Assembly: GCA_946546825.1 (NCBI GenBank)
Contig: CAMNOK010000002.1
Coordinates: 1 to 64,000 of the forward strand
Reading direction: 5' to 3'
Source: an uncultured bacterium
Lineage (GTDB): Bacteria; Bacteroidota; Bacteroidia; Bacteroidales; Bacteroidaceae
DNA: 64,000 nt
Numbering within the stretch: position 1 is the first letter of the stretch; every line of letters starts with the position of its first letter. Positions 1 to 7,335 of this stretch are shown here, piece after piece. The position numbers and the translations under genes are program-made. The notes under the pieces are model-generated. The model had not been told where the DNA came from, made no database searches, and saw only the letters and a list, made by a program, of their open reading frames with translations.

Positions 1-2
1 TG

Positions 3-86
3 TATTTTTACGACTCCGGCTATGCGATGCGCTGCTATGGTACCAGCAAAGCAGGTATTAATAATTTAGGTATCGGGACACTTTGA
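3..86 (+). CDS. C-terminal fragment of an unidentified protein, cut by the window edge
   Basis: An open frame enters from the left edge and stops at TGA 84-86, giving 27 residues that begin YFYDSGYAMRCYGTSKAG. The composition (Tyr, Gly, Cys, no low-complexity bias) looks like real coding sequence, perhaps the end of a secreted or surface protein, but 27 residues are too few to name a family. The last eight codons lie inside the 22-bp repeat register that starts near 61, so the natural C-terminus may have been changed by repeat insertion. Confidence 0.3.
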   Translation, partial: YFYDSGYAMRCYGTSKAGINNLGIGTL

Positions 87-215
87 ACAGGTTATTCGGA
101 CAGTGTGTCCGAGGCATCGGGATAGTGTGTCCGAGGCATCGGGACAAAGTGTCCGGGCCATTGGGACAGAGTGTCCGGGCCATCGGGACAAAGTGTCCGG
201 AGGCCCTCCGGACAC
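61..215. repeat. Tandem array of about seven 22-bp units with internal dyads
   Basis: The heptamer GTGTCCG recurs at 105, 127, 149, 171 and 193, exactly 22 bp apart each time. Two degenerate units precede it in the same register at 61 and 83. Each good unit contains a 19-nt dyad such as TGTCCGGGCCATCGGGACA (172-190), in which TGTCC pairs with GGACA around a central GGCCATCG or GGCATCG. The array begins inside the last codons of the partial gene and continues into noncoding DNA. There are no unique spacers, so it is not CRISPR. Because 22 is not a multiple of three, every frame crosses it without conserved meaning, and spurious ORFs on both strands result. Confidence 0.9.
193..215. repeat. Perfect hairpin formed by the last repeat unit
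   Basis: The final unit of the array changes so that its two 10-nt arms, GTGTCCGGAG (193-202) and CTCCGGACAC (206-215), pair perfectly around a 3-nt loop. No T-run follows, so it is not a standard intrinsic terminator. It may cap the array or act as an RNA 3' structure for the upstream gene. Confidence 0.7.
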
Positions 216-719
216 CTCAGGGACCACAAATAGCTGCCGACGGTCAATAGAAGCCGACGACACTCAGGTAGTGGTCAATCCTGATGGGGTCGTTGTATTC
301 TAATCTGCGGGTGAGGCTTCTGATCCTTCAGCATATTTTTGCACTCACAAAGATACTAAATTTTCGGCCAAAAATCAAGATTTTCGAGCCTTAGAATTGT
401 GTTTTAAGAAATATTAACTCATTTCCTCATAATTTCCTCACACCTCACAAAGCCTTTATTCATCGGCCTTTCAGCTCGTGGAATGAGGAAATGAGGAAAA
501 AACTGAAAATAAAAATTTCTGGTTCGCGCACGCGCGCGAGAGAACTTTTTTTGCCCGGTAAATATCAACGCATTCACAACGAAGCGGAGGAAGAGCTTCC
601 AAAAACTTTAACAAAATTAATAAGCCCTGACTTTTTGCGGTATATTACACTTTTTTTACTAATCCTTTTTCCACATTGCCACTTTGATTTTTCGGATGCC
701 ATGAACTCCTTTTAGGTGT

Positions 720-739
720 GTTCTATTAATTAATAGAAC
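720..739. repeat. Perfect 20-bp AT-rich palindrome
   Basis: The sequence GTTCTATTAATTAATAGAAC is its own reverse complement over all 20 bases. It lies 19 bp upstream of the -33 element of the promoter at 759-793. A palindrome of this size suits a dimeric DNA-binding regulator better than a terminator, because it has no loop and no following T-run. Its role is inferred. Confidence 0.6.
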
Positions 740-758
740 CTACCTTAAATTTAAAGAT

Positions 759-793
759 TTTGTGCTACGAATAAAAATTAATGTGTAAATTTG
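759..793 (+). promoter_or_regulatory. Bacteroidetes-type promoter for the AI-2E-family gene
   Basis: TTTG at 759-762 and TAAATTTG at 786-793 match the Bacteroidetes -33 (TTTG) and -7 (TAnnTTTG) elements. The spacing is 23 nt, slightly long. The -7 element ends 25 nt before the ATG at 819. Confidence 0.6.
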
Positions 794-818
794 CACTCAG
801 AAACAAACTTCGGTATTT

Positions 819-1889
819 ATGGCGCACAAGGAAATTACGTTTGATACATTTATCAGAGGTTTCATGTTGGTCGTTTTGGTGACAGGCATCGTGATGCTAT
901 TACATCGTTTGAGTAGCGTTTTGTTGCCCTTCTTTTTGGCATGGCTGATTGCCTACCTGTTGTTTCCTATGGTCAGGTTTTTTCAGTATCGTCTCCACAT
1001 GAAGTATCGCATATTGGGGATTCTCAGTGCTTTTGTCGTGGTAGGTGCGACGTTGACGATAGCGTTTATGCTAATCGTGCCGCCAATGGTAGAAGAGGCT
1101 TTCCGGGTGAAGGACCTTTTGGTTGATTATATCGAGAACGACCACATGATGAGCAACATTCCGAGCCGTGTGCAAGAATATCTGCGTGAGAACCTCACCA
1201 GCGAACAGGTGAAGGCCATTGTGACGCAAGATGGCTTTATGAGCAGCTTGAAGGATGCGTTGCCGCATGTGTGGGGATTGGTCACACAGTCGGTCAATGC
1301 CCTCTCGGGTCTGTTCTCCCTGACGATGGTGGTGCTCTACACCTTATTTATATTGTTAGATTATGAGCGCTTGTGCGAGGGGTGGCCCAATCTTTTGCCC
1401 GAGCGAATGCGAAGCTTTGCCGTTCAGTTGGTAGGTGATGTGGAAGAAGGCATGAACAAATATTTTCGTGGTCAGGCATGTGTGGCCTTCTGTGTGGGCG
1501 TGTTGTTCAGCATAGGTTTTCTGATTATAGACTTCCCGATGGCGGTAGGGCTGGGCATGTTCATAGGCTTACTGAACATGGTTCCCTATCTACAGCTGGT
1601 CGGTTTCTTGCCCACCATTCTGTTGGCCATCGTCAAGGCGGCCGATACGGGGCAGAGCTTTTGGGTCATCATGCTGATGGCAGTGGCTGTGTTTGCTGTC
1701 GTCCAACTGATTCAAGATATGTTCCTTACACCGAAGATTATGGGTAAGGTCATGGGGCTGAACTCGGCCATTATACTTCTTTCCCTCTCAATTTGGGGCG
1801 CTTTGCTTGGCATGTTGGGAATGATTATTGCCCTGCCGCTGACAACGCTCCTGTTGACCTACTATCAGAAGTATGTCATCAAGAAGTAA
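819..1889 (+). CDS. AI-2E family transporter (UPF0118/PerM-like membrane protein)
   Basis: This is a 356-aa integral membrane protein with about seven or eight hydrophobic segments. There is a hairpin pair near residues 13-45, one near 65-88, a soluble stretch at about 90-165, then more helices, including the family-typical GLLNMVPYLQLVGFLPTILLA and LTPKIMGKVMGLNSAIILLSLSIWGALLGMLGMIIALP at the C-terminus. Length and motif order match the AI-2E/PerM family. Members are variously implicated in autoinducer-2 export or Na+/H+ exchange, and the substrate here cannot be told. The gene has its own promoter, and its last 11 bp overlap the convergent asparaginase gene. Confidence 0.85.
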   Translation: MAHKEITFDTFIRGFMLVVLVTGIVMLLHRLSSVLLPFFLAWLIAYLLFPMVRFFQYRLHMKYRILGILSAFVVVGATLTIAFMLIVPPMVEEAFRVKDLLVDYIENDHMMSNIPSRVQEYLRENLTSEQVKAIVTQDGFMSSLKDALPHVWGLVTQSVNALSGLFSLTMVVLYTLFILLDYERLCEGWPNLLPERMRSFAVQLVGDVEEGMNKYFRGQACVAFCVGVLFSIGFLIIDFPMAVGLGMFIGLLNMVPYLQLVGFLPTILLAIVKAADTGQSFWVIMLMAVAVFAVVQLIQDMFLTPKIMGKVMGLNSAIILLSLSIWGALLGMLGMIIALPLTTLLLTYYQKYVIKK

Positions 1890-2910
1890 TCTCTCCGGCT
1901 ATACTTTGCTCCATGAGATGGCTGATGGTTTCGTTGTCGCCGGCGTATGTGCCGTGTAGGTGCATGAGTTTGGTGACAGCAGCCTCCACGGTGCTATCAT
2001 AGCCGCTGATGACGCCGGCATCTTTCAGTTGAAACCCAGTGTCATAGCGGTTCATTTCTACAAAACCTGCAATACATTGGCTGATGTTCACGACAGTGAC
2101 ACCCCTTAGCGTGGCATTTCTGAGGAGCCTCAGTAACCATTGACTCTGCGGGGCATTGCCACTGCCGAAGCTTCTCATGACGATGGCCTTGAGACCGGGT
2201 ACATTGAGCATTTGTTCAACGATGTTTTCCTGAATGCCGGGAAAGAGGGAAAAGACGGCCACGTTGGTGTCCATGTTGAGGTGGGGCGTCGGTGGTCTTT
2301 TGTAGTCAGGACAGAGGATGTGGTGGCCGTGGAAGTTGAATGTCACGCCGGCATCGCAAAGATGAGGATAGTTGAATGACTCAAAAGCGTGAAAGCCGTC
2401 AGCGTTAATTTTCGTAGAGCGATTGCCGCGAAGCAACCTTCCGCTAAAGTAGATACATACTTCAGGCACCATGGGCCTGCCGTCTTCGCTATAGGTGGTA
2501 GCCAGTTCGAGACTTGTCACAAGGTTCTCCTTGCCGTCAGTTCGTGGTTGTCCGATTGGCAACTGGCTGCCGGTGAGGATAACAGGTTTTGTCAGGTTGC
2601 CCAACATGAAGGAAAGAGCGGCTGCGGTATAGGCCATCGTGTCGGTTCCGTGCAGGACAACGAAGCCGTCGTAATTGTCAAAACGAGAAATAATCAGTGT
2701 GGCCAGCTGTTTCCATATCTCAGGTGACATGTCACTGGAGTCAATGGGAGTGGCAAATTGTTCTATGTCAATCTGGATCTTGAGATATTTCAATTCGTGA
2801 ACGTCCCTGAGCAAATGGGTGAAGTTCAGGGGCTCGAGAGCGCCTGTGACAGGATTCTTTCCCATACCAATGGTGCCACCCGTATAAATGAGAAGTACTT
2901 TGTTTGTCAT
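1879..2910 (-). CDS. ansA: Type I L-asparaginase
   Basis: The 343-aa protein hydrolyses asparagine to aspartate and ammonia. Both halves of the active site are visible: TGGTI at residues 10-14 (nucleophilic Thr) and HGTDT at 87-91. There is no signal peptide, which fits the cytoplasmic type I enzyme rather than the periplasmic type II. The length matches cytoplasmic bacterial enzymes. The start ATG lies about 40 nt downstream of a good minus-strand promoter. The 3' end overlaps the convergent permease gene by 11 bp, so each transcript carries antisense sequence to the other. Confidence 0.9.
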   Translation of the reverse strand: MTNKVLLIYTGGTIGMGKNPVTGALEPLNFTHLLRDVHELKYLKIQIDIEQFATPIDSSDMSPEIWKQLATLIISRFDNYDGFVVLHGTDTMAYTAAALSFMLGNLTKPVILTGSQLPIGQPRTDGKENLVTSLELATTYSEDGRPMVPEVCIYFSGRLLRGNRSTKINADGFHAFESFNYPHLCDAGVTFNFHGHHILCPDYKRPPTPHLNMDTNVAVFSLFPGIQENIVEQMLNVPGLKAIVMRSFGSGNAPQSQWLLRLLRNATLRGVTVVNISQCIAGFVEMNRYDTGFQLKDAGVISGYDSTVEAAVTKLMHLHGTYAGDNETISHLMEQSIAGEITS

Positions 2911-2950
2911 AGAAATCTGTCAGAAAAAGAGATTTTATGTATAACTTGTG

Positions 2951-2981
2951 CAAATATAGTTTAATTTTCCTGCCATTCAAA
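2951..2981 (-). promoter_or_regulatory. Promoter of the asparaginase gene
   Basis: Read on the minus strand, TTTG (2981-2978) is followed after 19 nt by TATATTTG (2958-2951), a full match to the Bacteroidetes promoter. It is back to back with the promoter of uxaC. Confidence 0.75.
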
Positions 2982-2999
2982 AAAAAAACTGTATTTTTG
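2966..2999 (+). promoter_or_regulatory. Promoter of uxaC
   Basis: TATTTTTG at 2992-2999 matches the -7 consensus. The -33 position has TTTC at 2966-2969 (spacing 22), an imperfect match. The ATG of uxaC follows 32 nt after the -7 element. The element overlaps the upstream part of the divergent ansA promoter. Confidence 0.6.
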
Positions 3000-3031
3000 C
3001 AACAAGAATCTTAAATAAAAAGTCTATTTAC

Positions 3032-4435
3032 ATGAAAGAGTTTATGGATGAAAACTTCCTGCTTGATACACAAACTGCGCAGGAACTCTACCACAACCAC
3101 GCGGCTAAGATGCCGATCATTGACTATCATTGTCACCTCGACCCGAAGATGGTTGCAGAAGACCATCAGTTTAGAAACATCACGGAGCTGTGGCTTGGTG
3201 GCGACCACTACAAGTGGCGTGCTATGCGTACCAATGGGGTGGAAGAGCGCTTCTGCACCGGGAAAGACACCTCCGACTGGGAGAAGTTTGAGAAGTGGGC
3301 AGAGACCGTTCCCTATACCTTTCGCAACCCTCTGTACCACTGGACACATCTGGAGTTGCGGACAGCCTTTGGCATCAAGAAACTACTCTCTCCCAAGACG
3401 GCGCGTGAAATCTATGACGAATGCAACGAGAGACTGAAGGAACCAGAGTTCACTGCCCGTGGCTTGATGCGCAAATATCATGTGGAATGTGTCTGCACAA
3501 CCGACGACCCCGTTGATGATCTTTACTATCATCAGCAGGTGCGTCATGATGGCTTTGAAATCAAGATGATACCCGCATGGCGCCCAGACAAAGCCATGAA
3601 CATCGAGAAACCGGAGTTCGGCAACTATGTGGAGAAGCTGAGCGAAACTGCCAAGATGGACATCAGAACCTTTGCCGACATGATGGATGCGCTTCAGAAG
3701 CGTCATGACTTCTTCCACGAAAACGGTTGCCGGTTAAGCGACCATGGCATAGAGGAATTCTACGACGAGCCTTACACTGATTCTCAAATAGATGTCATCT
3801 TTGAGAAAGCCATGCGTCATCAGAAGCTTTCGGCACTCGAGACGCGTCAATATAAGAACTGCTTCCTGACCCGCATGGCAGAAATGGACAATGATGCCGG
3901 ATGGAGTCAGCAATACCACTATGGTGCTATTCGCGACAACAATGCTGCCATGTATGAGCAGTTGGGGCCCGACACAGGCTTCGATTCTATCGGTGAGTTC
4001 AATACAGCAAGGGCCATGAGTCATTTCCTGGACGGATTGAATCAAAGGGGGAAGCTGACGCGAACCATCATCTACACCCTCAACCCCTGTGCCAACGAGG
4101 TTGTGGCTACCATGTTAGGTAACTTCCAGGACGGCTCCTGCCCCGGAAAAATACAGTTTGGCTCTGGCTGGTGGTTCAACGACCAGCTGGATGGAATGAC
4201 TCGCCAGATGAATGCGTTGTCGGTGCTTGGACTTCTCAGCCGTTTCGTGGGCATGCTTACAGACTCTCGCTCTTTCCTCAGCTATCCGCGACATGAGTAT
4301 TTCCGCCGTCTGCTCTGCAACTTGCTGGGTAACGACGTTGAACGCGGCCTGCTTCCCAACGACAGGGAAACACTCTCCCGCATGGTGGAAGATATCTCCT
4401 ACAACAATGCAAGGAAATATTTTAATTTCTATTAG
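3032..4435 (+). CDS. uxaC: Glucuronate isomerase
   Basis: This 467-aa member of the UxaC family (amidohydrolase-like TIM barrel) isomerises D-glucuronate to fructuronate and D-galacturonate to tagaturonate in hexuronate breakdown. The metal-binding HxH sits in YHCHLDP at residues 32-38. The QFGSGWWFNDQLDGMTRQMNALS block and the RRLLCNLLG...ISYNNARKYF C-terminus are typical of the family. Length is as expected. Its pathway partner, tagaturonate reductase, lies 18 kb away on the other strand (22785-24263), so the pathway is split here. The next gene starts 69 nt downstream under its own promoter. Confidence 0.93.
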   Translation: MKEFMDENFLLDTQTAQELYHNHAAKMPIIDYHCHLDPKMVAEDHQFRNITELWLGGDHYKWRAMRTNGVEERFCTGKDTSDWEKFEKWAETVPYTFRNPLYHWTHLELRTAFGIKKLLSPKTAREIYDECNERLKEPEFTARGLMRKYHVECVCTTDDPVDDLYYHQQVRHDGFEIKMIPAWRPDKAMNIEKPEFGNYVEKLSETAKMDIRTFADMMDALQKRHDFFHENGCRLSDHGIEEFYDEPYTDSQIDVIFEKAMRHQKLSALETRQYKNCFLTRMAEMDNDAGWSQQYHYGAIRDNNAAMYEQLGPDTGFDSIGEFNTARAMSHFLDGLNQRGKLTRTIIYTLNPCANEVVATMLGNFQDGSCPGKIQFGSGWWFNDQLDGMTRQMNALSVLGLLSRFVGMLTDSRSFLSYPRHEYFRRLLCNLLGNDVERGLLPNDRETLSRMVEDISYNNARKYFNFY

Positions 4436-4440
4436 AAATC

Positions 4441-4472
4441 TTTGCCAATATCAAAAAATAGTAGTAATTTTG
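4441..4472 (+). promoter_or_regulatory. Promoter of the polysaccharide export lipoprotein gene
   Basis: TTTG (4441-4444) and TAATTTTG (4465-4472), separated by 20 nt, form an ideal Bacteroidetes promoter. It covers the position of an in-frame upstream start at 4442, so translation must begin downstream, at ATG 4505. Confidence 0.85.
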
Positions 4473-4504
4473 CGGAGAAAATCACTGAAACGTTAAAGAA
4501 AGAT

Positions 4505-5314
4505 ATGAAAAAGCTATGCAACAAGATGGCAGTCATCATGATGGCTGTTGTGATGGCAGGATGCTCGGGTAGCAAACAAATTGCCTATTTCCAGAACATA
4601 GATAACATTGACTTGTCGCAGTCGAAAGGCCTCTACGACGCCAAGATCATGCCGAAAGACGCCTTAACCATTACGGTCAGCGCCAGCAACCCCGACGCCG
4701 TGCGTATGTTCAACCTCTCGGTGTCAAAGCCACTGAACCCATTGAGTAGCCAGACGTTGAGCTCAAGTGGATATGGTACGCTGCTGCCTTACCTGGTTGA
4801 CAACGAAGGTGACATCAACTTTCCAATGTTGGGACGCCTGCATGTAGCTGGCTTGACCAAGCGCGAATGTGAAACCATGATTGAAGAGAAGGTTCAACCT
4901 TATCTACAGTCGTCTGAGCGGCCGGTCGTTACGGTTAATATGTCGAGCTTCCGCGTGACGGTTATCGGTGAGGTAGGACACTCGGCAGTAATTCCTGTGA
5001 CAACAGAGAAGATGAGCATTATCGAGGCCTTATCTACAGCGGGCGACCTCTCTATCTACGGTAAGCGTCAGAACATCATGCTGATTCGCGAGGATGCCAC
5101 CGGACAGAAGAGTGCCCACCGCATTGACTTGACCGACGGAAATCTGTTCAATTCACCGTATTATTACCTTCAGCAGAACGACATCATCTATGTTGAGCCC
5201 AATACGGTGAAGGCAAAGAACTCCAGCATCGGCCAATCGACAACAATTTGGTTCTCCTTTATCGGTATCGTAACATCAGTAGCTTCACTACTTGTAAACA
5301 TTCTTAGAGACTAA
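4505..5314 (+). CDS. Polysaccharide export outer-membrane lipoprotein (Wza-like, Poly_export/SLBB)
   Basis: This is a 269-aa lipoprotein. MKKLCNKMAVIMMAVVMAGC gives a signal peptide with lipobox MAGC (Cys20). Residues about 45-140 are the poly-export domain (KIMPKDALTITVSASNPDAV). Residues about 150-240 are an SLBB domain (VTVIGEVGHSAVIPVTTEKMSIIEALSTAGDL). A C-terminal hydrophobic helix near residues 243-264 could cross the outer membrane as in Wza. The start at 4505 is chosen because a longer frame would begin within the promoter. Family members export capsule or exopolysaccharide with a Wzc-type partner, but none is adjacent and a terminator follows directly, so the gene is monocistronic. 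Confidence 0.88.
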   Translation: MKKLCNKMAVIMMAVVMAGCSGSKQIAYFQNIDNIDLSQSKGLYDAKIMPKDALTITVSASNPDAVRMFNLSVSKPLNPLSSQTLSSSGYGTLLPYLVDNEGDINFPMLGRLHVAGLTKRECETMIEEKVQPYLQSSERPVVTVNMSSFRVTVIGEVGHSAVIPVTTEKMSIIEALSTAGDLSIYGKRQNIMLIREDATGQKSAHRIDLTDGNLFNSPYYYLQQNDIIYVEPNTVKAKNSSIGQSTTIWFSFIGIVTSVASLLVNILRD

Positions 5315-5335
5315 ATAAGATAATAAAAAAATATG

Positions 5336-5393
5336 AAGGATGAAGAATTTATAACAACCTCAGCGCTTGTTACCATTCTTCATCCTTTTTTTA
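5336..5393 (+). terminator. Intrinsic terminator after the export lipoprotein gene
   Basis: The 13-nt arm AAGGATGAAGAAT (5336-5348) pairs perfectly with 5375-5387 and is followed by a run of T. It separates the lipoprotein gene from the glmS cluster. The 26-nt loop is long. Confidence 0.85.
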
Positions 5394-5474
5394 TATGATA
5401 GCATTGACAACACATAAAGTATAGACTTTGGCGACATCTAACAAACACAACAACATTTAATACAAATTAATTAT

Positions 5475-7319
5475 ATGTGCGGAATCGTAGGTTACATAGG
5501 TCATCAAGATGCCTATCCCATCTTGATTAAAGGACTAAAAAGATTGGAATACAGAGGCTATGACAGTGCCGGCGTGGCACTCATCAACGACGACAAGTCG
5601 TTGAATGTCTATAAAGCAAAGGGAAAGGTAGCCGACTTAGAAGACTATTGCAAAGACAAGAACGTGAGTGGCAGCATAGGTATAGCTCATACTCGATGGG
5701 CAACCCACGGAGAGCCTTCTTCCGTCAATGCCCATCCACATTATTCTGAGTCAAAGAATCTGGCCATCATTCATAATGGTATCATAGAGAACTATGCTGA
5801 TTTGAAGTCCAATCTCATGGAACGTGGTGTAAACTTCCGCTCTGAAACCGACACCGAGGTACTCGTGCAGTTGGTGGAATACATTATGGTAAAGAAAGAC
5901 CTCGATCTGCTGACAGCTGTTCAGGTGGCTCTCCACCAGGTAATAGGTGCCTATGCTATCGCCATTATTGACAAGCGGGTGCCCAACCAGATTATCGCTG
6001 CTCGCAAGCAAAGTCCCCTTGTGGTAGGTATCGGCGACCAAGAATTCTTCTTGGGTTCCGACGCAAGTCCGATTGTAGAATACACCGATAAAGTCGTCTA
6101 TTTGGAAGATGGCAACATCGCCGTTATGCGTCTTGGAGAAGAACTGAAAGTCGTTGACATCTACAATGACGAACAGATACTCAGCGTCAAGACCGTGGAT
6201 ATCGATCTCGGACAGATTGAGAAGGGCGGCTTCCCTCATTTCATGTTGAAGGAGATTTTTGAACAACCGGAAAGTCTTACGACCTGCATGCGCGGGCGTA
6301 TTAATGCTGAAGCCACTGAGGTGAAACTTTCTGCTGTCATCGACTATAGAGAGCAACTGCTCAACGCCAAGCGTTTCATCATTGTTGCCTGCGGCACCTC
6401 CTGGCATGCCGGGCTCATTGGCAAACAGATGATAGAAACCCTCTGCCGCATACCCGTAGAGGTGGAATATGCATCAGAGTTTCGCTACCGAAACCCTGTC
6501 GTAGGAAAAGGCGATGTCGTGATAGCTGTCTCTCAAAGTGGTGAGACGGCCGACACCCTTGCAGCCGTTGAACTGGCCAAGAAAAACGGCGCCTTCATTT
6601 ACGGCATCTGTAACGCCATAGGCTCCAGCATACCCCGTGCAACAGACACTGGCAGCTACATCCATGTAGGACCTGAAATCGGTGTCGCTTCTACCAAAGC
6701 CTTTACGGGACAGGTGACGGTGCTTACCATGTTGGCTCTCGCCATAGCCAAAGAGAAAGGAAGTTTGACGGAAGAAGAATACCTCGACATTGTCAAAGGC
6801 CTTAATAGGATTCCCGAGCTGATGAAGACAGTACTGGCATTGAATGACCGTATTGCTGATCTGAGTCGAACTTTCACCTACGCCAGAAACTTTCTCTATC
6901 TTGGCCGTGGCTTTAGCTATCCAGTAGCTCTTGAAGGCGCTTTGAAACTGAAGGAAATCAGTTATATCCACGCTGAAGGCTATCCAGCAGCCGAGATGAA
7001 ACATGGCCCCATAGCATTGATTGACTCCGACATGCCCGTTGTTGTCATCGCTACACATAACGCCATGTATGAGAAAGTGCTGAGCAACATACAGGAAATT
7101 AAGGCTCGTAGCGGAAAGGTCATTGCTCTTGTCACCCAAGGAGACGAAACCATCAGCAAGATTGCAGACGAGGTGCTGGAACTCCCGAATGTTCAAGAGT
7201 GCCTCGAGCCGCTGATAGCAACGATACCTCTCCAGATGCTGGCCTATCATGTGGCTGTATGCAAGGGAAAGAATGTCGATCAGCCGAGAAATCTCGCAAA
7301 GTCTGTGACTGTAGAATAA
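5475..7319 (+). CDS. glmS: Glutamine--fructose-6-phosphate aminotransferase (isomerizing)
   Basis: The 614-aa enzyme makes glucosamine-6-phosphate from fructose-6-phosphate and glutamine, the entry to UDP-GlcNAc for peptidoglycan and lipid A. The N-terminus is MCGIVGYIG, with nucleophile Cys2 exposed after Met removal, followed by the class II amidotransferase domain (about 1-240). Two SIS sugar-isomerase domains follow (about 290-430 and 460-600; SQSGETADTL, GRGFSYPVALEGALKLKEISYIHAEGYPAAEMKHGP). The C-terminus DQPRNLAKSVTVE is canonical. The 5' leader (5394-5474) shows no glmS-ribozyme-like structure. It begins a tight four-gene run, with the next ATG 16 nt downstream. Confidence 0.97.
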   Translation: MCGIVGYIGHQDAYPILIKGLKRLEYRGYDSAGVALINDDKSLNVYKAKGKVADLEDYCKDKNVSGSIGIAHTRWATHGEPSSVNAHPHYSESKNLAIIHNGIIENYADLKSNLMERGVNFRSETDTEVLVQLVEYIMVKKDLDLLTAVQVALHQVIGAYAIAIIDKRVPNQIIAARKQSPLVVGIGDQEFFLGSDASPIVEYTDKVVYLEDGNIAVMRLGEELKVVDIYNDEQILSVKTVDIDLGQIEKGGFPHFMLKEIFEQPESLTTCMRGRINAEATEVKLSAVIDYREQLLNAKRFIIVACGTSWHAGLIGKQMIETLCRIPVEVEYASEFRYRNPVVGKGDVVIAVSQSGETADTLAAVELAKKNGAFIYGICNAIGSSIPRATDTGSYIHVGPEIGVASTKAFTGQVTVLTMLALAIAKEKGSLTEEEYLDIVKGLNRIPELMKTVLALNDRIADLSRTFTYARNFLYLGRGFSYPVALEGALKLKEISYIHAEGYPAAEMKHGPIALIDSDMPVVVIATHNAMYEKVLSNIQEIKARSGKVIALVTQGDETISKIADEVLELPNVQECLEPLIATIPLQMLAYHVAVCKGKNVDQPRNLAKSVTVE

Positions 7320-7335
7320 CTATATAATTTAATGT

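Larger units (their letters stand above)
304..818. other. Gene-free stretch with inverted repeats and a promoter
   Basis: No convincing gene is present. Visible structure includes CATTTCCTCAT (420-430) facing ATGAGGAAATG (483-493), with a second weaker copy of each arm (433-440 and 491-499). There is an alternating purine-pyrimidine tract with a TCGCGC/GCGCGA dyad at 524-539, a perfect 20-bp palindrome at 720-739, and the promoter of the following permease. A 74-codon frame at 491-715 starts inside the inverted repeat and lacks recognisable protein features. Confidence 0.6.

Noticed and set aside
61-215. CRISPR array
   Set aside because: Units are contiguous with no unique spacers and no cas genes are present. 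The same holds for 43861-44113.
103-303. 66-codon plus-strand frame across the 5' array, and a 65-codon minus-strand frame at 66-263
   Set aside because: Both are generated by the 22-bp repeat read in shifting frames. The peptides show only repeat-derived Cys/Pro/Ser patterns.
491-715. 74-codon plus-strand frame
   Set aside because: It starts inside an inverted repeat, crosses a GCGC tract and AT-rich DNA, and shows no protein-like pattern apart from a chance hydrophobic stretch.
5394-5474. glmS ribozyme or riboswitch upstream of glmS
   Set aside because: Only about 80 AT-rich nt lie between the terminator and the ATG, with no conserved ribozyme-like pairing. Known glmS ribozymes are mainly in Firmicutes.
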